A stretch of 64,000 nt of DNA from Burkholderiales bacterium RIFCSPHIGHO2_01_FULL_63_240 (GCA_001770725.1 MERU01000007.1:420924-484923); one strand, 5' to 3'; shown: positions 43,031 through 58,453, numbered from the stretch's first letter. Notes: generated by a model not told the origin, from the sequence alone. Numbers and translations: made by a program.

Positions 43031-44623
43031 TCAGGTCCTCATGAACCCAAGGTCGTATCCCGAGCTGTTGAACTGAGCCAGGTTCGGCAGGAAACCCATC
43101 AGTTCGCTGTGGCCGACGTCCATCCAGCGCCCCAGCGTGTAGGCCAGGTGGTCGACCGAAGTGGTCGGGATCAGGATGCCGTTGTGGATCTGGTCGGCGC
43201 TGCTGAAGGCGCCCTGCGCGTCGGCACTGCTGTACGTGGGGAAGGTGCCGTAGACCTCGGTGCCTCGCACGGCCCCGCCGACCACGAACTGGTGTCCACC
43301 CCAGCCATGGTCGGTGCCATCGCCGTTGCTGGTGAAGGTGCGCCCGAACTCGGATGCGGTGAAGGTGGTCACCTGTGAACTCAGGTCGCCGCTGGGCATG
43401 CCGCGCAGCACCTGGTCGAAGTAGCCCAGCGCGTGGTCCAGCATGGCCAGCTTTTCAGCCTGCTCCTGCACTTGCTTGTCATGGAAATCGAAGCCACCGA
43501 GGTTGACCATGAAGAACTGCCGGCTCATGCCCAGCGACGGGCTCTGACTGGTGGCGATCAGGCGCGCGACCATCTGCAACTGCAGGGCCAGGGAGTTGAA
43601 CTTCTGGCTGCCATCGTTCGGGCTGGTGTACTTGAGCAGGGGATCGTTGTAGGCGTTGGTGACGCCGTTGGTGCTCCAGGGGGCGGAGCCCAGAGGGGAC
43701 AGCCGAGTGCCCATCAGGTCGTTGGCCAGGAGCGCGCGCTTGACCACGTCCTGGTGATCGGACACCAGGATGTTGGCCTGTGAGGCCGTGGTCTGCTGCG
43801 ACATGATGTTGAGCATGGCGGCGTGGAGCGCGGTGTTGCCATACACGCGGCTGGCAATGCCCAGGCCCGGCACGGCGGTGGGGCTGCTCTGGTATGGCAT
43901 CACCGATTGGCCCGACAACCATGTCGCCGAGCTCATCGGCGCCATGCAGGTGAACATGCGCTGGATCACGCGTGCTTCGTCTGTGGGGCGCCCGATGCCG
44001 TTGCGCGACATCAGCTGATCGGCCATCCGTCCGCCCCAGCCTGCCTGGGCGCCCTCTGGCTCGAAACTCTGCCAGGTCGATTGCTGGTCGTTGTGGGAAA
44101 AGAGTTTCTTGGGTTTGCTGACCGATGCATTGCCCCAGTCCGCCTTGCTGGTGGGGCGCGTCAGCGGCCCGACATTGGCGATCACGGCGGCGGTGCCGTT
44201 GCCATGGAGCTGCTGCAGGCGGGTGAGCGAGGGGTGCAGGGCAAAACTGCGCCCGCTGTGCACTGAACGGTTGGCGTGAGAGATGGGCAGCACCCCTCCC
44301 TGGCGTTCGGGAGTGCCCGCCGCCGCCGAACCGTTGGGGGCCACGCCCGTTTCCATCAGCGCGATCGAGCTGCTGCCATCGGTGGGCCGACGGTGCTTGA
44401 GGTAATGGGTCCAGGACGAGCTGTCCGTGGCCAGCACCGTGTTGAAGGCGTCATTGCCGCCGGACAGGAACACGCAGACCAGGGCCTTGTAGCCGCCGTT
44501 GCTTTGCGCCGCGGCGCGGGTGATGGCGCTCATGTTCAGGCCAAACGGCACTGCCGCCCCGAGGGCCGAAAGCGAGGCTGCCTGAGCGAGGAAGCGCCGA
44601 CGTGATGGGCCTGGATGGTTCAT
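43031..44623 (-). CDS. DUF1501 family protein with Tat signal
   Basis: 530 residues. Twin-arginine signal SRRRFLAQAASLSALGAAVPFGL, then a DUF1501 (alkaline-phosphatase/sulfatase-like) fold: LVCVFLSGGNDAFNTVL, YGNTALHAAMLNIMSQQ, FFMVNLGGFDFHDKQ and FGRTFTSNGDGTDHGWGGHQFVVGGAVRG. Exported folded, probably with bound metal. It follows the DUF1800 gene by 10 bp; this pair is common in proteobacteria and planctomycetes and has no established function. Confidence 0.93.
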   Translation of the reverse strand: MNHPGPSRRRFLAQAASLSALGAAVPFGLNMSAITRAAAQSNGGYKALVCVFLSGGNDAFNTVLATDSSSWTHYLKHRRPTDGSSSIALMETGVAPNGSAAAGTPERQGGVLPISHANRSVHSGRSFALHPSLTRLQQLHGNGTAAVIANVGPLTRPTSKADWGNASVSKPKKLFSHNDQQSTWQSFEPEGAQAGWGGRMADQLMSRNGIGRPTDEARVIQRMFTCMAPMSSATWLSGQSVMPYQSSPTAVPGLGIASRVYGNTALHAAMLNIMSQQTTASQANILVSDHQDVVKRALLANDLMGTRLSPLGSAPWSTNGVTNAYNDPLLKYTSPNDGSQKFNSLALQLQMVARLIATSQSPSLGMSRQFFMVNLGGFDFHDKQVQEQAEKLAMLDHALGYFDQVLRGMPSGDLSSQVTTFTASEFGRTFTSNGDGTDHGWGGHQFVVGGAVRGTEVYGTFPTYSSADAQGAFSSADQIHNGILIPTTSVDHLAYTLGRWMDVGHSELMGFLPNLAQFNSSGYDLGFMRT

Positions 44624-44633
44624 GTTCTCGACC

Positions 44634-46400
44634 TCATTGCTGGATCACGAACTCAGGCGAGACAGCGACCATGAGGACGGCTGCCTGGATGCGTTGGCGT
44701 TTCTGGAGCGTGGTGGCGGACGGCATGGCCTGCAGGGCCGCGATCGCGGGCGTGCGCGCGGGCTCGGCCAGGGCATGTCCGAGCATGCGTGTGGCGACGG
44801 CATCGATCAGGCCTTCCGGGTTCGACGTCAGACTGCTCCAGCCGCTGAAATCGAACTGGATGTCTTTGGCGCTGGGCGAGCCCACCCATTCACCCCAGCC
44901 GTTTTCAAGGATGTCGGCCACGAAATTGGCGTAGCCCAGCACCGATGTTTCCGTGGTGATCTGCATTTCGGGGGCCACCAGGCCCCGGTCGGCCACCTGG
45001 GTTTGAGGAGGGCGGTAGCCCGGGCGGTAGAAATTGAAGACCGAGGGGGAGCGCATGGGGGTCTGGGCCAGCTCGGTGCCTGGATCGCTCGACTCCACGG
45101 CCAGGTAAAAGCGGTTGGAGCCGCTGCTCGAATACTGCGAACTGGTGTGCGGGACGGCCCTCAGCAGGTGGGCCAGCCTCAGGACGGGTTCCCGGACCTT
45201 GCCGTAAGCCGAGATCGAGCCCAGGGCGGTTGTCGGCTGGCGGGCTTCCGGGTGCAGCAGGATCTCCTTGACCACGGACGGAAGGTTGCCGCCGGAGCTC
45301 CTGAAGACCCGGGTGATGTCGATCACGTACTGGTCGCTCGGGTTGCTGGTCACCAGGCGCTGGATCAACTGGCGGCTGATGAAGGGGGCGGTGTTGGGGT
45401 GATTCGCCAGTCGGTCCAGGGCGGCCTTCAAGCTCGCGCGGGGATCGGCCGTGGCTTGGGCGGGCACCGTCACTCCCAGGAAGTCTTTCTGCGACGTGGC
45501 ATGTTCTTCGCCGTAGGCGGACATGGGCGTCACCTCCTGGCTGGCGTCCTTGCACTCGGTGGCTCGCCAGAAGCACTTCCACCAGGCGAGCGCCGATTTC
45601 GTGCCAGGCCAGTGCCAGCTCCAACCCGTGAACACCCGGGCCAGGCCTTTGATGTCGCTGGCGTTGTAGGTTTCGATGTGCTGCCCATTGACGACCTTGG
45701 GCTTGCCAGCATCGTCGAGTTCATACAGCCCGATGGAGAACAGCTGCATCACCTCCCGGGCGAAGTTCTCGTCCGGCACGCGGCCCGCACCATCTTCTTT
45801 GCGATTGCTCAGGTGCGACAGGTACTGCCCCATGGCAGGGTGCAGGGCCACCCCCTCGAGCAACTCGCGGTAAGTGCCTCGGGACTTGGTGGTCAGCATG
45901 TCGAGGTAGCTGGCGACCATGCGACTTTCGTCGAATGGCACCGTGGACACCACGAAGATCTGAGACAGCGCGAAGGCGGTCTTGTGACGCAACTGAGCTT
46001 GATGGTCCTGGATCGCGAGCGTCCACCAGCTGTGCGCCAGGTCAACGCTGTTGGGCTGGCGTGCCTTGAAGGCCCCCGAGGCCTCGACCAGCGCCACGTG
46101 GGTGCTCATCGGCGGGGTGGCGAACTGCTCATCGATCCAGCGTGAATAGCCGATGCTGCGCACGCGGGCGATGTCGTCGGCGCGCGGCCCGAAGGTGGCT
46201 TGGGTCAGGAATCGGTGGGCTTCGTCGTCAGATCGGGGGATGGACTGGGCCTGGCTGGTGTCCTTGCCCGGGTTGTCCTTGCCCTCGCCTCCACCGCAGC
46301 CTGACAGGACGGCTGCCGCGATCGCAGCTGCCATGGCCCAGGACCGGGCACTCGACAGGTCGCGCCCACGAATCAGGCTGAAAGGCGTTGGCAGTGGCAT
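44634..46400 (-). CDS. DUF1800 family lipoprotein
   Basis: 588 residues from the ATG at 46400 (MPLPTPFSLIRG); the track start at 46457 adds 19 implausible residues. Signal ends in a lipobox (AAVLSGCGGGEG) with the lipidated Cys near residue 37. DUF1800 blocks: AHRFLTQATFGPRADDIARVRSIGYSRWIDEQF, DENFAREVMQLFSIGLYEL and NVAPFISRQLIQRLV-like segment (here NTAPFISRQLIQRLV), then SPSVFNFYRPGY. First gene of the DUF1800-DUF1501 pair. Function unknown; probably anchored in the outer or inner membrane facing the periplasm. Confidence 0.9.
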   Translation of the reverse strand: MPLPTPFSLIRGRDLSSARSWAMAAAIAAAVLSGCGGGEGKDNPGKDTSQAQSIPRSDDEAHRFLTQATFGPRADDIARVRSIGYSRWIDEQFATPPMSTHVALVEASGAFKARQPNSVDLAHSWWTLAIQDHQAQLRHKTAFALSQIFVVSTVPFDESRMVASYLDMLTTKSRGTYRELLEGVALHPAMGQYLSHLSNRKEDGAGRVPDENFAREVMQLFSIGLYELDDAGKPKVVNGQHIETYNASDIKGLARVFTGWSWHWPGTKSALAWWKCFWRATECKDASQEVTPMSAYGEEHATSQKDFLGVTVPAQATADPRASLKAALDRLANHPNTAPFISRQLIQRLVTSNPSDQYVIDITRVFRSSGGNLPSVVKEILLHPEARQPTTALGSISAYGKVREPVLRLAHLLRAVPHTSSQYSSSGSNRFYLAVESSDPGTELAQTPMRSPSVFNFYRPGYRPPQTQVADRGLVAPEMQITTETSVLGYANFVADILENGWGEWVGSPSAKDIQFDFSGWSSLTSNPEGLIDAVATRMLGHALAEPARTPAIAALQAMPSATTLQKRQRIQAAVLMVAVSPEFVIQQ

Positions 46401-46546
46401 GAAGTCAGCAGGGCTGGGAATGGACGGCGCCAATTTGCCATGCGCCCTTTGGCGCAAAGGATGCCACCCTGCCTCAGATGTAAGGGGGTGAAACGGATGG
46501 TTCAGGTTGCGGCCGAAGGTGCGACATCCATCACGATCGATAACCC

Positions 46547-49351
<2,805 letters not shown>

Positions 49352-49357
49352 CCCGCC

Positions 49358-49363
49358 ATTTTA
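49358..49363 (-). promoter_or_regulatory. -10 box of metH (TAAAAT), predicted leaderless start
   Basis: Minus-strand TAAAATGGCGGGATG has the same six-base spacing to the start codon as pyrF. Confidence 0.5.
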
Positions 49364-49365
49364 GT

Positions 49366-49382
49366 TGGTGGGTCGCCCACCA
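49366..49382 (-). terminator. Short hairpin between the ydcH-like gene and metH
   Basis: TGGTGGG-TCG-CCCACCA. Located 45 bases downstream of the small gene's stop codon. Weak as a terminator, no U tract. Confidence 0.3.
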
Positions 49383-49426
49383 TCGGGACGGGGCCGGCAC
49401 TTGTGGTGGCCAAGCCCCTGAGGCAC

Positions 49427-49663
49427 TCAGGCCTTCAGCAAGGCGTAGAGCTCGTCCTTGAGGCTGACTCGGCGCTGCTTCTTGCCCTCCAGGTCGGCGG
49501 ACGAGGCGTGTTCGACCCGCGTTTCCAGCCGCACGATCTCCTTGTCAAGCTCTTCGTACTCGCGCTCCAGCCTGGCGAAATGCGGGTTGCCGGTCTTGAG
49601 CGCGTGGATGCGGTCCTTCAGTTCGGGGAAGTCTTTGGCCAGCGGGTGGTGTTCTTGGATCAT
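49427..49663 (-). CDS. YdcH/DUF465 small coiled-coil protein
   Basis: 78 residues from the ATG at 49663, which has GAGGAG five bases upstream (the track ATG at 49684 does not). Sequence MIQEHHPLAKDFPELKDRIHALK, then HFARLEREYEELDKEIVRLET and KKQRRVSLKDELYALL match DUF465; the whole chain is predicted helical coiled coil. Family function is unknown. It sits between patatin and metH genes on the same strand. Confidence 0.88.
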   Translation of the reverse strand: MIQEHHPLAKDFPELKDRIHALKTGNPHFARLEREYEELDKEIVRLETRVEHASSADLEGKKQRRVSLKDELYALLKA

Positions 49664-49740
49664 GTGGCTCCTCTCAGTGCTCATGGGGTCGGGTGGGGCT
49701 TCATGGTGACGCCGATCGGGCCTTGCATCCTTGCGTCAGA

Positions 49741-50874
49741 TCAAGTCTGGCGGCGCTTGCCCAGGAAGACTTCTTCGATGTGCAGGCTGCTGCGAACGCC
49801 CACGTCAGCGCGGTGTTCTGTCAGCCAGCGGTCCGCCGCGGCGCGCCCCAGGTCACGCAGTTGTTCCAGGAAGACCCACTCCGTGTTGAACTTGGTCGAG
49901 GGGCCGAAGCCGTTCATGCCGAGGTCGTCGGACACCATGTGCATGTGCAGCTGCTTGTAGCGCCCCGGGTCCAGCTTGTTCTCGCGCAGCAGCCTGCCGA
50001 CGAACGCGATGGCCCGCATTTCACCGATCAGGCTGGCATTGAACGTGATTTCGCTGAGCCGGTCCATGATGTCCACGCTGCGCGTCGGGGTGCCCTCGCG
50101 CTCCAGCGGGTTCAGCCTCACCAGCAGGACGTCGTTGAGCTCGGTGCGGTAGATCAGCGGGTACAGCGCCGGGTTGCCGGTGTAGCCGCCGTCCCAGAAG
50201 GGCTCGTCGTCGATCTGCACGGCCTGAAAGAGAAAGGGCAGGCAGGCCGAGGCCAGCAAGGCGTCGATGCTGAGTTCTTCCGCACTGAAGACACGTGCCT
50301 GACCGGTGCGCACCGACGTGGCCGTCACGAACAGGGGGATGTTGCAGTGGGCGCAGCCTTCGTGCAGCGATTCCACGCGCACGTGCTTGGCCAGCACGTC
50401 CTTGAGCGGGTTGAGGTTCAGCGGGTTGAACTCGTAGGGGCTGAACGAGCGGGTCAGCAGGTTGCCCCACTGCATCAGCGCGCTGGTGCCCAGGCCGAAG
50501 GGGCCGAGCATCGCGTCCAGCCCCTGCGTGCCGAAGGGGTTGCTGAACGGGTTGCTCAAGGGGCTGAACAGCGAGCCGTGGTGGCTGACGTCGCGCCAGA
50601 AATCGTGCAAGGCCTGCTGCGCCTGTCGGCGGGCCTGCTGTGGTCCGTCCGATTCGTACCCGTCCACATAGCCTGACAGCGCCACGGCGCCATTGAGCGC
50701 CCCGGCGCTGGTGCCCGAGATGCCCGCGATGTCCACGCCATCGTCGTCGAGCAGCCGGTCGAGCACGCCCCAGGTGAACGCCCCGTGGGATCCGCCGCCT
50801 TGCAGCGCCAGGTTGAGACGGGGGCGGGCGGGCGGGCGGGGGCGCGACTTGGCGCGGGGGCGTGCTGCGGTCAT
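49741..50874 (-). CDS. Patatin-like phospholipase
   Basis: Ser/Asp-dyad lipid acyl hydrolase of 377 residues. Basic, proline-rich N-terminus (about 1-20), glycine-rich oxyanion loop ALQGGGSHGAF, nucleophile GTSAG (GxSxG) near residue 54, and catalytic Asp in FWDGGYTGNPAL. Similar to bacterial cytosolic patatins (RssA-like but longer) associated with polyhydroxybutyrate or membrane lipid turnover. No signal peptide, so cytoplasmic unless secreted by another route. Substrate unknown. Confidence 0.9.
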   Translation of the reverse strand: MTAARPRAKSRPRPPARPRLNLALQGGGSHGAFTWGVLDRLLDDDGVDIAGISGTSAGALNGAVALSGYVDGYESDGPQQARRQAQQALHDFWRDVSHHGSLFSPLSNPFSNPFGTQGLDAMLGPFGLGTSALMQWGNLLTRSFSPYEFNPLNLNPLKDVLAKHVRVESLHEGCAHCNIPLFVTATSVRTGQARVFSAEELSIDALLASACLPFLFQAVQIDDEPFWDGGYTGNPALYPLIYRTELNDVLLVRLNPLEREGTPTRSVDIMDRLSEITFNASLIGEMRAIAFVGRLLRENKLDPGRYKQLHMHMVSDDLGMNGFGPSTKFNTEWVFLEQLRDLGRAAADRWLTEHRADVGVRSSLHIEEVFLGKRRQT

Positions 50875-51004
50875 GCGACCCAGTCTAGATGATTTTTGCT
50901 GCGGTGCAGCAAGACATCTGGGTGATTCAGGGGGCGCCTTCCCCGGGCCGCGAACTCCTGCTTCAGGGGGCGTCCCTCAGCGGGAAGAAAATTTGCACCA
51001 CAGG

Positions 51005-51024
51005 TACTGTACAAACATCCAGTC
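51005..51024. promoter_or_regulatory. LexA (SOS) box of recA
   Basis: TACTGTACAAACATCCAGTC fits CTG-N10-CAG. It overlaps the position of a -35 for the -10-like CATAAT at 51030-51035, so LexA binding would repress recA until DNA damage. Confidence 0.9.
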
Positions 51025-51081
51025 TTTGCCATAATCACGCCATTCAATGTCATCACACAGGCCCTGCGCCGGAGAGAGCCC

Positions 51082-52140
51082 ATGGAATCCAAGTCGACCC
51101 TCAGCACCGAAAAGGCCAAGGCCCTGCAGGCCGCCCTCGCCCAGATCGAAAAGCAGTTCGGCAAGGGCTCGATCATGCGCCTTGGCGAAGGCGAAGTCGT
51201 CGAAGACATCCAGGTCGTTTCCACCGGTTCGCTGGGCCTGGACATCGCCCTGGGCGTCGGCGGCCTGCCTCGCGGCCGTGTCATCGAAATCTACGGCCCA
51301 GAGTCCTCCGGCAAGACCACGCTGACCCTGCAGGTCGTCTCCGAGATGCAGAAGATCGGCGGCGTCTGCGCCTTCATCGACGCTGAACACGCGCTGGATG
51401 CCCAGTACGCGCAAAAGCTGGGCGTCAACCTGCAGGACCTGCTGATCTCGCAGCCCGACACCGGCGAGCAGGCCCTCGAAATCGTCGACGCCCTGGTGCG
51501 CTCCGGCTCGGTCGACCTGATCATCGTCGACTCGGTGGCCGCGCTCACGCCCAAGGCCGAACTCGAAGGCGAAATGGGCGATGCCCTGCCGGGTCTGCAG
51601 GCCCGCCTGATGAGCCAGGCCCTGCGCAAGCTCACGGCCAACATCAAGAAGACCAACTGCACCGTCATCTTCATCAACCAGATCCGCATGAAGATCGGCG
51701 TGATGTTCGGCTCGCCCGAGACCACCACTGGCGGCAATGCGCTGAAGTTCTACGCTTCCGTGCGCCTGGACATCCGCCGCACCGGCTCCATCAAGCGGGG
51801 CGACGAGGTCGTTGGCAACGAGACCAAGGTCAAGGTCGTCAAGAACAAGGTCTCCCCGCCCTTCAAGACCGCCGAATTCGACATCCTCTACGGTGAAGGC
51901 ATCAGCCGCGAAGGCGAGGTCATCGACCTGGGGGTCACAGCCAAGGTGGTCGACAAGTCGGGCGCCTGGTACGCCTACAACGGCGAAAAGATCGGCCAAG
52001 GCAAGGACAACGCCCGCGAGTTCCTGCGCGAGAACCCGGACCTGTCCCGCGAGATCGAAAACAAGATCCGCGATTCCCTCGGCGTGGCTCAGCGCCCGGC
52101 CGCTGCCGCCAACGACGAGTACGACGACAAGGCAGCGTGA
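51082..52140 (+). CDS. recA: Recombinase RecA
   Basis: Strand-exchange ATPase and LexA co-protease. 352 residues, standard length. Walker [11 protein letters not shown], Walker [14 protein letters not shown]2 and core sequence [22 protein letters not shown], and acidic C-terminal tail. Preceded by a LexA box, followed 36 bp later by recX, the usual regulatory partner gene order. Confidence 0.98.
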   Translation: MESKSTLSTEKAKALQAALAQIEKQFGKGSIMRLGEGEVVEDIQVVSTGSLGLDIALGVGGLPRGRVIEIYGPESSGKTTLTLQVVSEMQKIGGVCAFIDAEHALDAQYAQKLGVNLQDLLISQPDTGEQALEIVDALVRSGSVDLIIVDSVAALTPKAELEGEMGDALPGLQARLMSQALRKLTANIKKTNCTVIFINQIRMKIGVMFGSPETTTGGNALKFYASVRLDIRRTGSIKRGDEVVGNETKVKVVKNKVSPPFKTAEFDILYGEGISREGEVIDLGVTAKVVDKSGAWYAYNGEKIGQGKDNAREFLRENPDLSREIENKIRDSLGVAQRPAAAANDEYDDKAA

Positions 52141-52176
52141 CCGCTCGCCTGATCGGCTGAAGCCCCGGCGGCGCCC

Positions 52177-52716
52177 ATGACAGACGAAGACGATTTTTCG
52201 CCTGATGCTTCTGGGGTTCCCAAGCCGGGGCAGGCTACTCGGCGTGGCAAGCCTGGGCTGTCGCTGAAAGGGCGTGCCCTCAAGCTGCTGTCCATGCGCG
52301 AGCATTCGCGGGTGGAGCTGCGTCGCAAGCTGGCGCCGCACGCCGAATCGGCCGAGCAGCTCGAGGCGGTGCTGGACGACATGGCCGCCAGCCGTTTCCT
52401 TTGCCTGGAGCGTTTTGCCGACTCTGTCGTCCATCGCAAGGCGGCACGTTTTGGCACCGCCCGCATCAAGGCCGAACTGGCCCAGCACCAGTTGCCCAGC
52501 CACGTGGCCGACGCCGTGGTGCGCAGCCTGCGAGACACCGAACTCGAGCGCGCCCACGAGCTCTGGGCTCGGCGTTTTGGGGAGGTGGCCGCCTCCCCGC
52601 AGGAACAGGCCCGTCAGGCCCGTTTCCTCATGGCCCGGGGCTTTGCCGGGGAGGTCGTTCGACGCGTCGTGCGTGGCGAAGGGCTGCCCGATCCGGACGA
52701 CGGATCGTTGGGCTGA
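52177..52716 (+). CDS. recX: Regulatory protein RecX
   Basis: Modulator of RecA filaments. 179 residues. Helical repeats typical of RecX: LSLKGRALKLLSMREHSRVELRRKL, LDDMAASRFLCLERFADSVVHRKAARFGTARIKAEL and ARQARFLMARGFAGEVVRRVV. Immediately downstream of recA, same strand, so expressed with it from the LexA-regulated promoter. Confidence 0.96.
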   Translation: MTDEDDFSPDASGVPKPGQATRRGKPGLSLKGRALKLLSMREHSRVELRRKLAPHAESAEQLEAVLDDMAASRFLCLERFADSVVHRKAARFGTARIKAELAQHQLPSHVADAVVRSLRDTELERAHELWARRFGEVAASPQEQARQARFLMARGFAGEVVRRVVRGEGLPDPDDGSLG

Positions 52717-52819
52717 ACACGCGCAGACCAGGGGCAAGCGTTGGGTGTTTTGACCGCCCCGCCGCGGCGCCTGTGAAGCACTTCCGATCTCCGTGCAAAC
52801 CCGAGTTCTGCAAGGGGGG

Positions 52820-52842
52820 CACCCTTGGGAAACCCAGGGGTG
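52820..52842. other. Hairpin in the recX-sucC gap
   Basis: CACCCTTGGG-AAA-CCCAGGGGTG, 10-bp stem with one G-U pair, in the 258-bp gene-free stretch before sucC. No T tract. TATGCT at 52850-52855 may be a -10. Otherwise nothing recognisable is in this gap. Confidence 0.35.
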
Positions 52843-52974
52843 GCGGTGCTATGCTGCCCGCTGCAGTGCAACCAAGCCCAACCGGCTGCGCGCTTGCACC
52901 CGCCTCTGCCCGATCGGCGGTGGCGGGTTCTGTCATGTTCGACCCGAACGCATCACCCACATCGCGAGATCCCC

Positions 52975-54135
<1,161 letters not shown>

Positions 54136-54155
54136 CGCCCCAGGAAAGACACATC

Positions 54156-55049
54156 ATGAGCATCCTCATCAACAAGGACACCAAGGTCATCACCCAGGGC
54201 ATCACGGGCAAGACCGGTCAGTTCCACACCCTCGGCTGCCAGGCCTATGCCAACGGCAAGAACGCTTTCGTTGCGGGCGTGAACCCCAAGAAGGCCGGCG
54301 AGAAGTTCTCGGACATCCCCATCTACGCTTCTGTGAAGGAAGCGTCGCAGCAGACCGGCGCCACCGTGTCCGTCATCTACGTGCCGCCCGCTGGTGCCGC
54401 TGACGCCATCTGGGAAGCCGTCGAGGCCGACCTGGACCTGGTCATCGCCATCACCGAAGGCATCCCCGTGCGCGACATGCTGATGGTGCGCAACAAGATG
54501 AAGGCCAAGGAAGCGGCCGGCGGCAAGAAGACCCTGCTGCTGGGCCCCAACTGCCCCGGCCTGATCACGCCCGAAGAGATCAAGATCGGCATCATGCCCG
54601 GCCACATCCACCGCAAGGGTCGCATCGGCGTGGTCTCGCGCTCCGGCACGCTGACGTACGAAGCCGTGGCTCAGCTGACCGAACTCGGCCTGGGTCAGTC
54701 CAGCGCCGTGGGCATCGGCGGTGACCCGATCAACGGCCTCAAGCACATCGACGTCATGAAGGCGTTCAACGACGACCCGGACACCGATGCCGTCATCATG
54801 ATTGGCGAGATCGGCGGCCCGGACGAAGCCGAAGCCGCCCAATGGTGCAAGACCAACATGAAAAAGCCCATCGTCGGCTTCATCGCCGGTGTCACCGCGC
54901 CCCCGGGCAAGCGCATGGGCCACGCCGGCGCGCTGATCTCCGGTGGTGCCGACACGGCCGATGCCAAGCTGGCCATCATGGAAGAGTGCGGTTTCAAGGT
55001 CACGCGCAACCCGTCCGAGATGGGTCGCATCCTGAAGTCGCTGATCTGA
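54156..55049 (+). CDS. sucD: Succinyl-CoA synthetase, alpha subunit
   Basis: 297 residues from ATG at 54156 ([25 protein letters not shown]). CoA-binding Rossmann domain followed by the ligase domain; phosphohistidine in [10 protein letters not shown], and [12 protein letters not shown]. Partner of SucC in the heterodimer. The gene order sucC-sucD with short spacing is standard; a -10/hairpin region precedes the next gene. Confidence 0.98.
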   Translation: MSILINKDTKVITQGITGKTGQFHTLGCQAYANGKNAFVAGVNPKKAGEKFSDIPIYASVKEASQQTGATVSVIYVPPAGAADAIWEAVEADLDLVIAITEGIPVRDMLMVRNKMKAKEAAGGKKTLLLGPNCPGLITPEEIKIGIMPGHIHRKGRIGVVSRSGTLTYEAVAQLTELGLGQSSAVGIGGDPINGLKHIDVMKAFNDDPDTDAVIMIGEIGGPDEAEAAQWCKTNMKKPIVGFIAGVTAPPGKRMGHAGALISGGADTADAKLAIMEECGFKVTRNPSEMGRILKSLI

Positions 55050-55125
55050 TCCGGTTCTCGACCTGCGTGAACACCCGTGTGCCCGAGCGCACACGGGGCG
55101 TTGAAAGGCCCCCCGGGGCCGCCTC

Positions 55126-55159
55126 TCAGCCCCTACACTCAGGGGCTGATTCCTTTTGT
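55126..55159 (+). terminator. Hairpin and promoter-like motif between sucD and TerC gene
   Basis: TCAGCCCC / GGGGCTGA with an 8-nt loop, then ATTCCTTTT, so it could terminate sucCD. It contains the 17-mer CCTACACTCAGGGGCTG (55132-55148) also present at 2465, whose TACACT resembles a -10; the element may serve both functions. Confidence 0.5.
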
Positions 55160-55164
55160 GAGAC

Positions 55165-55863
55165 ATGGAAGCTTTCCTGACCCCCGAGTTCTGGCTCGCC
55201 GTTGGCCAGATCATCATGATCGACATCCTGCTGGGCGGCGACAACGCGATCGTCATCGCCCTGGCCTGCCGCAACTTGCCGCCCGAGCTGCGCCGCAAGG
55301 GCATCCTCTGGGGCACGGCGGGCGCCATCGTGCTGCGCGTGGTGCTGATCTTCTTCGCCATGTCCCTGCTGGCGCTGCCTTACCTCAAGCTCATTGGCGC
55401 GGCCCTGCTGATCTGGATCGGCATCAAACTGCTGGTGCCCGAAGACGATGAGCACGGCGACCTCAAGGCCAGCGACAAGCTGCTGGGTGCCATCAAGACC
55501 ATCATCGTGGCGGACTTCGTCATGAGCGTCGACAACGTCATCGGGATCGCAGGCGCGGCCCAGACGTCTGGCCACGAAGGCCACCAAATGCCGCTGGTCA
55601 TCTTCGGCCTGCTGGTGAGCATCCCCATCATCGTCTGGGGCAGCAGCGTCGTGCTCAAACTCATGGACCGCTTCCCGGTCATCATCGTTGCCGGTGGCGC
55701 CCTGCTGGGCTGGATCGCCGGCACGCTCGCGGTGGGTGATCCGGCCATCCAGGGCTACCTGCCCCCGGTCGAATCCCTGCGTTACCTGGCCGGTGGGCTG
55801 TGCGCCCTGCTGGTCGTGGCGGTGGGCAAGGCCTTGGCGGCCCGGGCCCCTCAGGCCAGCTGA
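55165..55863 (+). CDS. TerC/YjbE-family integral membrane protein
   Basis: 232 residues with about seven hydrophobic helices and paired TerC motifs: MIDILLGGDNAIVIALACRNLP and VADFVMSVDNVIGIAGAAQ, whose Asp residues are conserved. Family members are linked to metal (Mn2+ or tellurite) homeostasis or export. No yybP-ykoY riboswitch fold was recognised upstream. It precedes the kinase gene by 12 bp and may share its transcript. Confidence 0.9.
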   Translation: MEAFLTPEFWLAVGQIIMIDILLGGDNAIVIALACRNLPPELRRKGILWGTAGAIVLRVVLIFFAMSLLALPYLKLIGAALLIWIGIKLLVPEDDEHGDLKASDKLLGAIKTIIVADFVMSVDNVIGIAGAAQTSGHEGHQMPLVIFGLLVSIPIIVWGSSVVLKLMDRFPVIIVAGGALLGWIAGTLAVGDPAIQGYLPPVESLRYLAGGLCALLVVAVGKALAARAPQAS

Positions 55864-55875
55864 GGCGCGGGCCCC

Positions 55876-57603
<1,728 letters not shown>

Positions 57604-57652
57604 CGACATCCCTGTGCCCGCCCTCTGATCAACCCGGCGACAATTTCCCCCC

Positions 57653-58453
57653 ATGGAGTTCGAGTTCTACAGCCAGACCGACACCGGTCGCGTCCGCAGC
57701 AACAACGAGGACAACGTCGCCATCGACACGTCGTGCGCGCTGGCGGTGCTCGCTGACGGCATGGGCGGCTACGCCGCCGGCGAAGTCGCCAGCGGCATGG
57801 CCTGCGAGTTCATCAGCGCCGAGCTCGGCCGCTGGTTGAACGAGGCCGCGCCCCAGGCCAGCGACGGCGACGTGCGCCGCGCCATGGACATCTGCGTCGA
57901 CAACGCCAACCGGGCCATCTTCGGCGCGGCCAACTCCAACCCGATGTACGCCGGCATGGGCACGACCCTGGTGCTCGGCGTCTTCCGCTCCGGCCGCCTG
58001 TTGCTCGGGCACATCGGCGACTCGCGCGGCTACCGCCTGCGCGCCGGGGTGTTGCAGCAGATCACGAAAGACCATTCGTTACTGCAAGAGCAGATCGACG
58101 CTGGCATGCTCACGCCCGAGCAGGCGCAGTTCGCCGCCAACAAGAACCTCGTCACCCGGGCCCTGGGCGTCGAGGACATGGCCCAGCTCGAAACCCATCA
58201 GCACGAAATCCAGTCTGGCGACGTCTACCTGATGTGCTCGGACGGCTTGTCCGACATGCTCCGAGACCCCCAGATCGCCGAAGTCATGGCTCAGCATCAA
58301 ACCCTCCCCGAGATGGGCGCCGCCCTGGTCGCGGCCGCCAACGAAGCGGGCGGGCGGGATAATATCGCTGTCGTGCTGGTGCGCGCACAGGGAGCGGCGG
58401 ATCCTGCACCCAGATCCTGGTGGCCCTTCAAGCGCCTGGGTGGTCTGGGCTGA
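57653..58453 (+). CDS. PP2C-family serine/threonine phosphatase
   Basis: 266 residues, metal-dependent phosphatase likely to reverse the adjacent kinase. Conserved metal-binding motifs RSNNEDNVAI, LAVLADGMGGYAAGE, GTTLVLGVF, LGHIGDSRGYRL, CSDGLSDML and GGRDNIAVVLV. Soluble; no transmembrane segment. It lies 49 bp after the kinase and 43 bp before the FHA gene, on the same strand. Confidence 0.94.
   Translation: MEFEFYSQTDTGRVRSNNEDNVAIDTSCALAVLADGMGGYAAGEVASGMACEFISAELGRWLNEAAPQASDGDVRRAMDICVDNANRAIFGAANSNPMYAGMGTTLVLGVFRSGRLLLGHIGDSRGYRLRAGVLQQITKDHSLLQEQIDAGMLTPEQAQFAANKNLVTRALGVEDMAQLETHQHEIQSGDVYLMCSDGLSDMLRDPQIAEVMAQHQTLPEMGAALVAAANEAGGRDNIAVVLVRAQGAADPAPRSWWPFKRLGGLG

Noticed and set aside
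49352-49426. Cobalamin riboswitch before metH
   Set aside because: The gap is only 75 bp and holds one short hairpin; no B12-box-like sequence was recognised.
50926-50972. Direct repeat TTCAGGGGGCG before recA
   Set aside because: Two 11-base copies 36 bp apart, but too short and GC-rich to separate from chance.
55050-55164. yybP-ykoY (manganese) riboswitch before the TerC gene
   Set aside because: Only a simple hairpin and a promoter-like motif are visible; the conserved loops of that riboswitch were not recognised.
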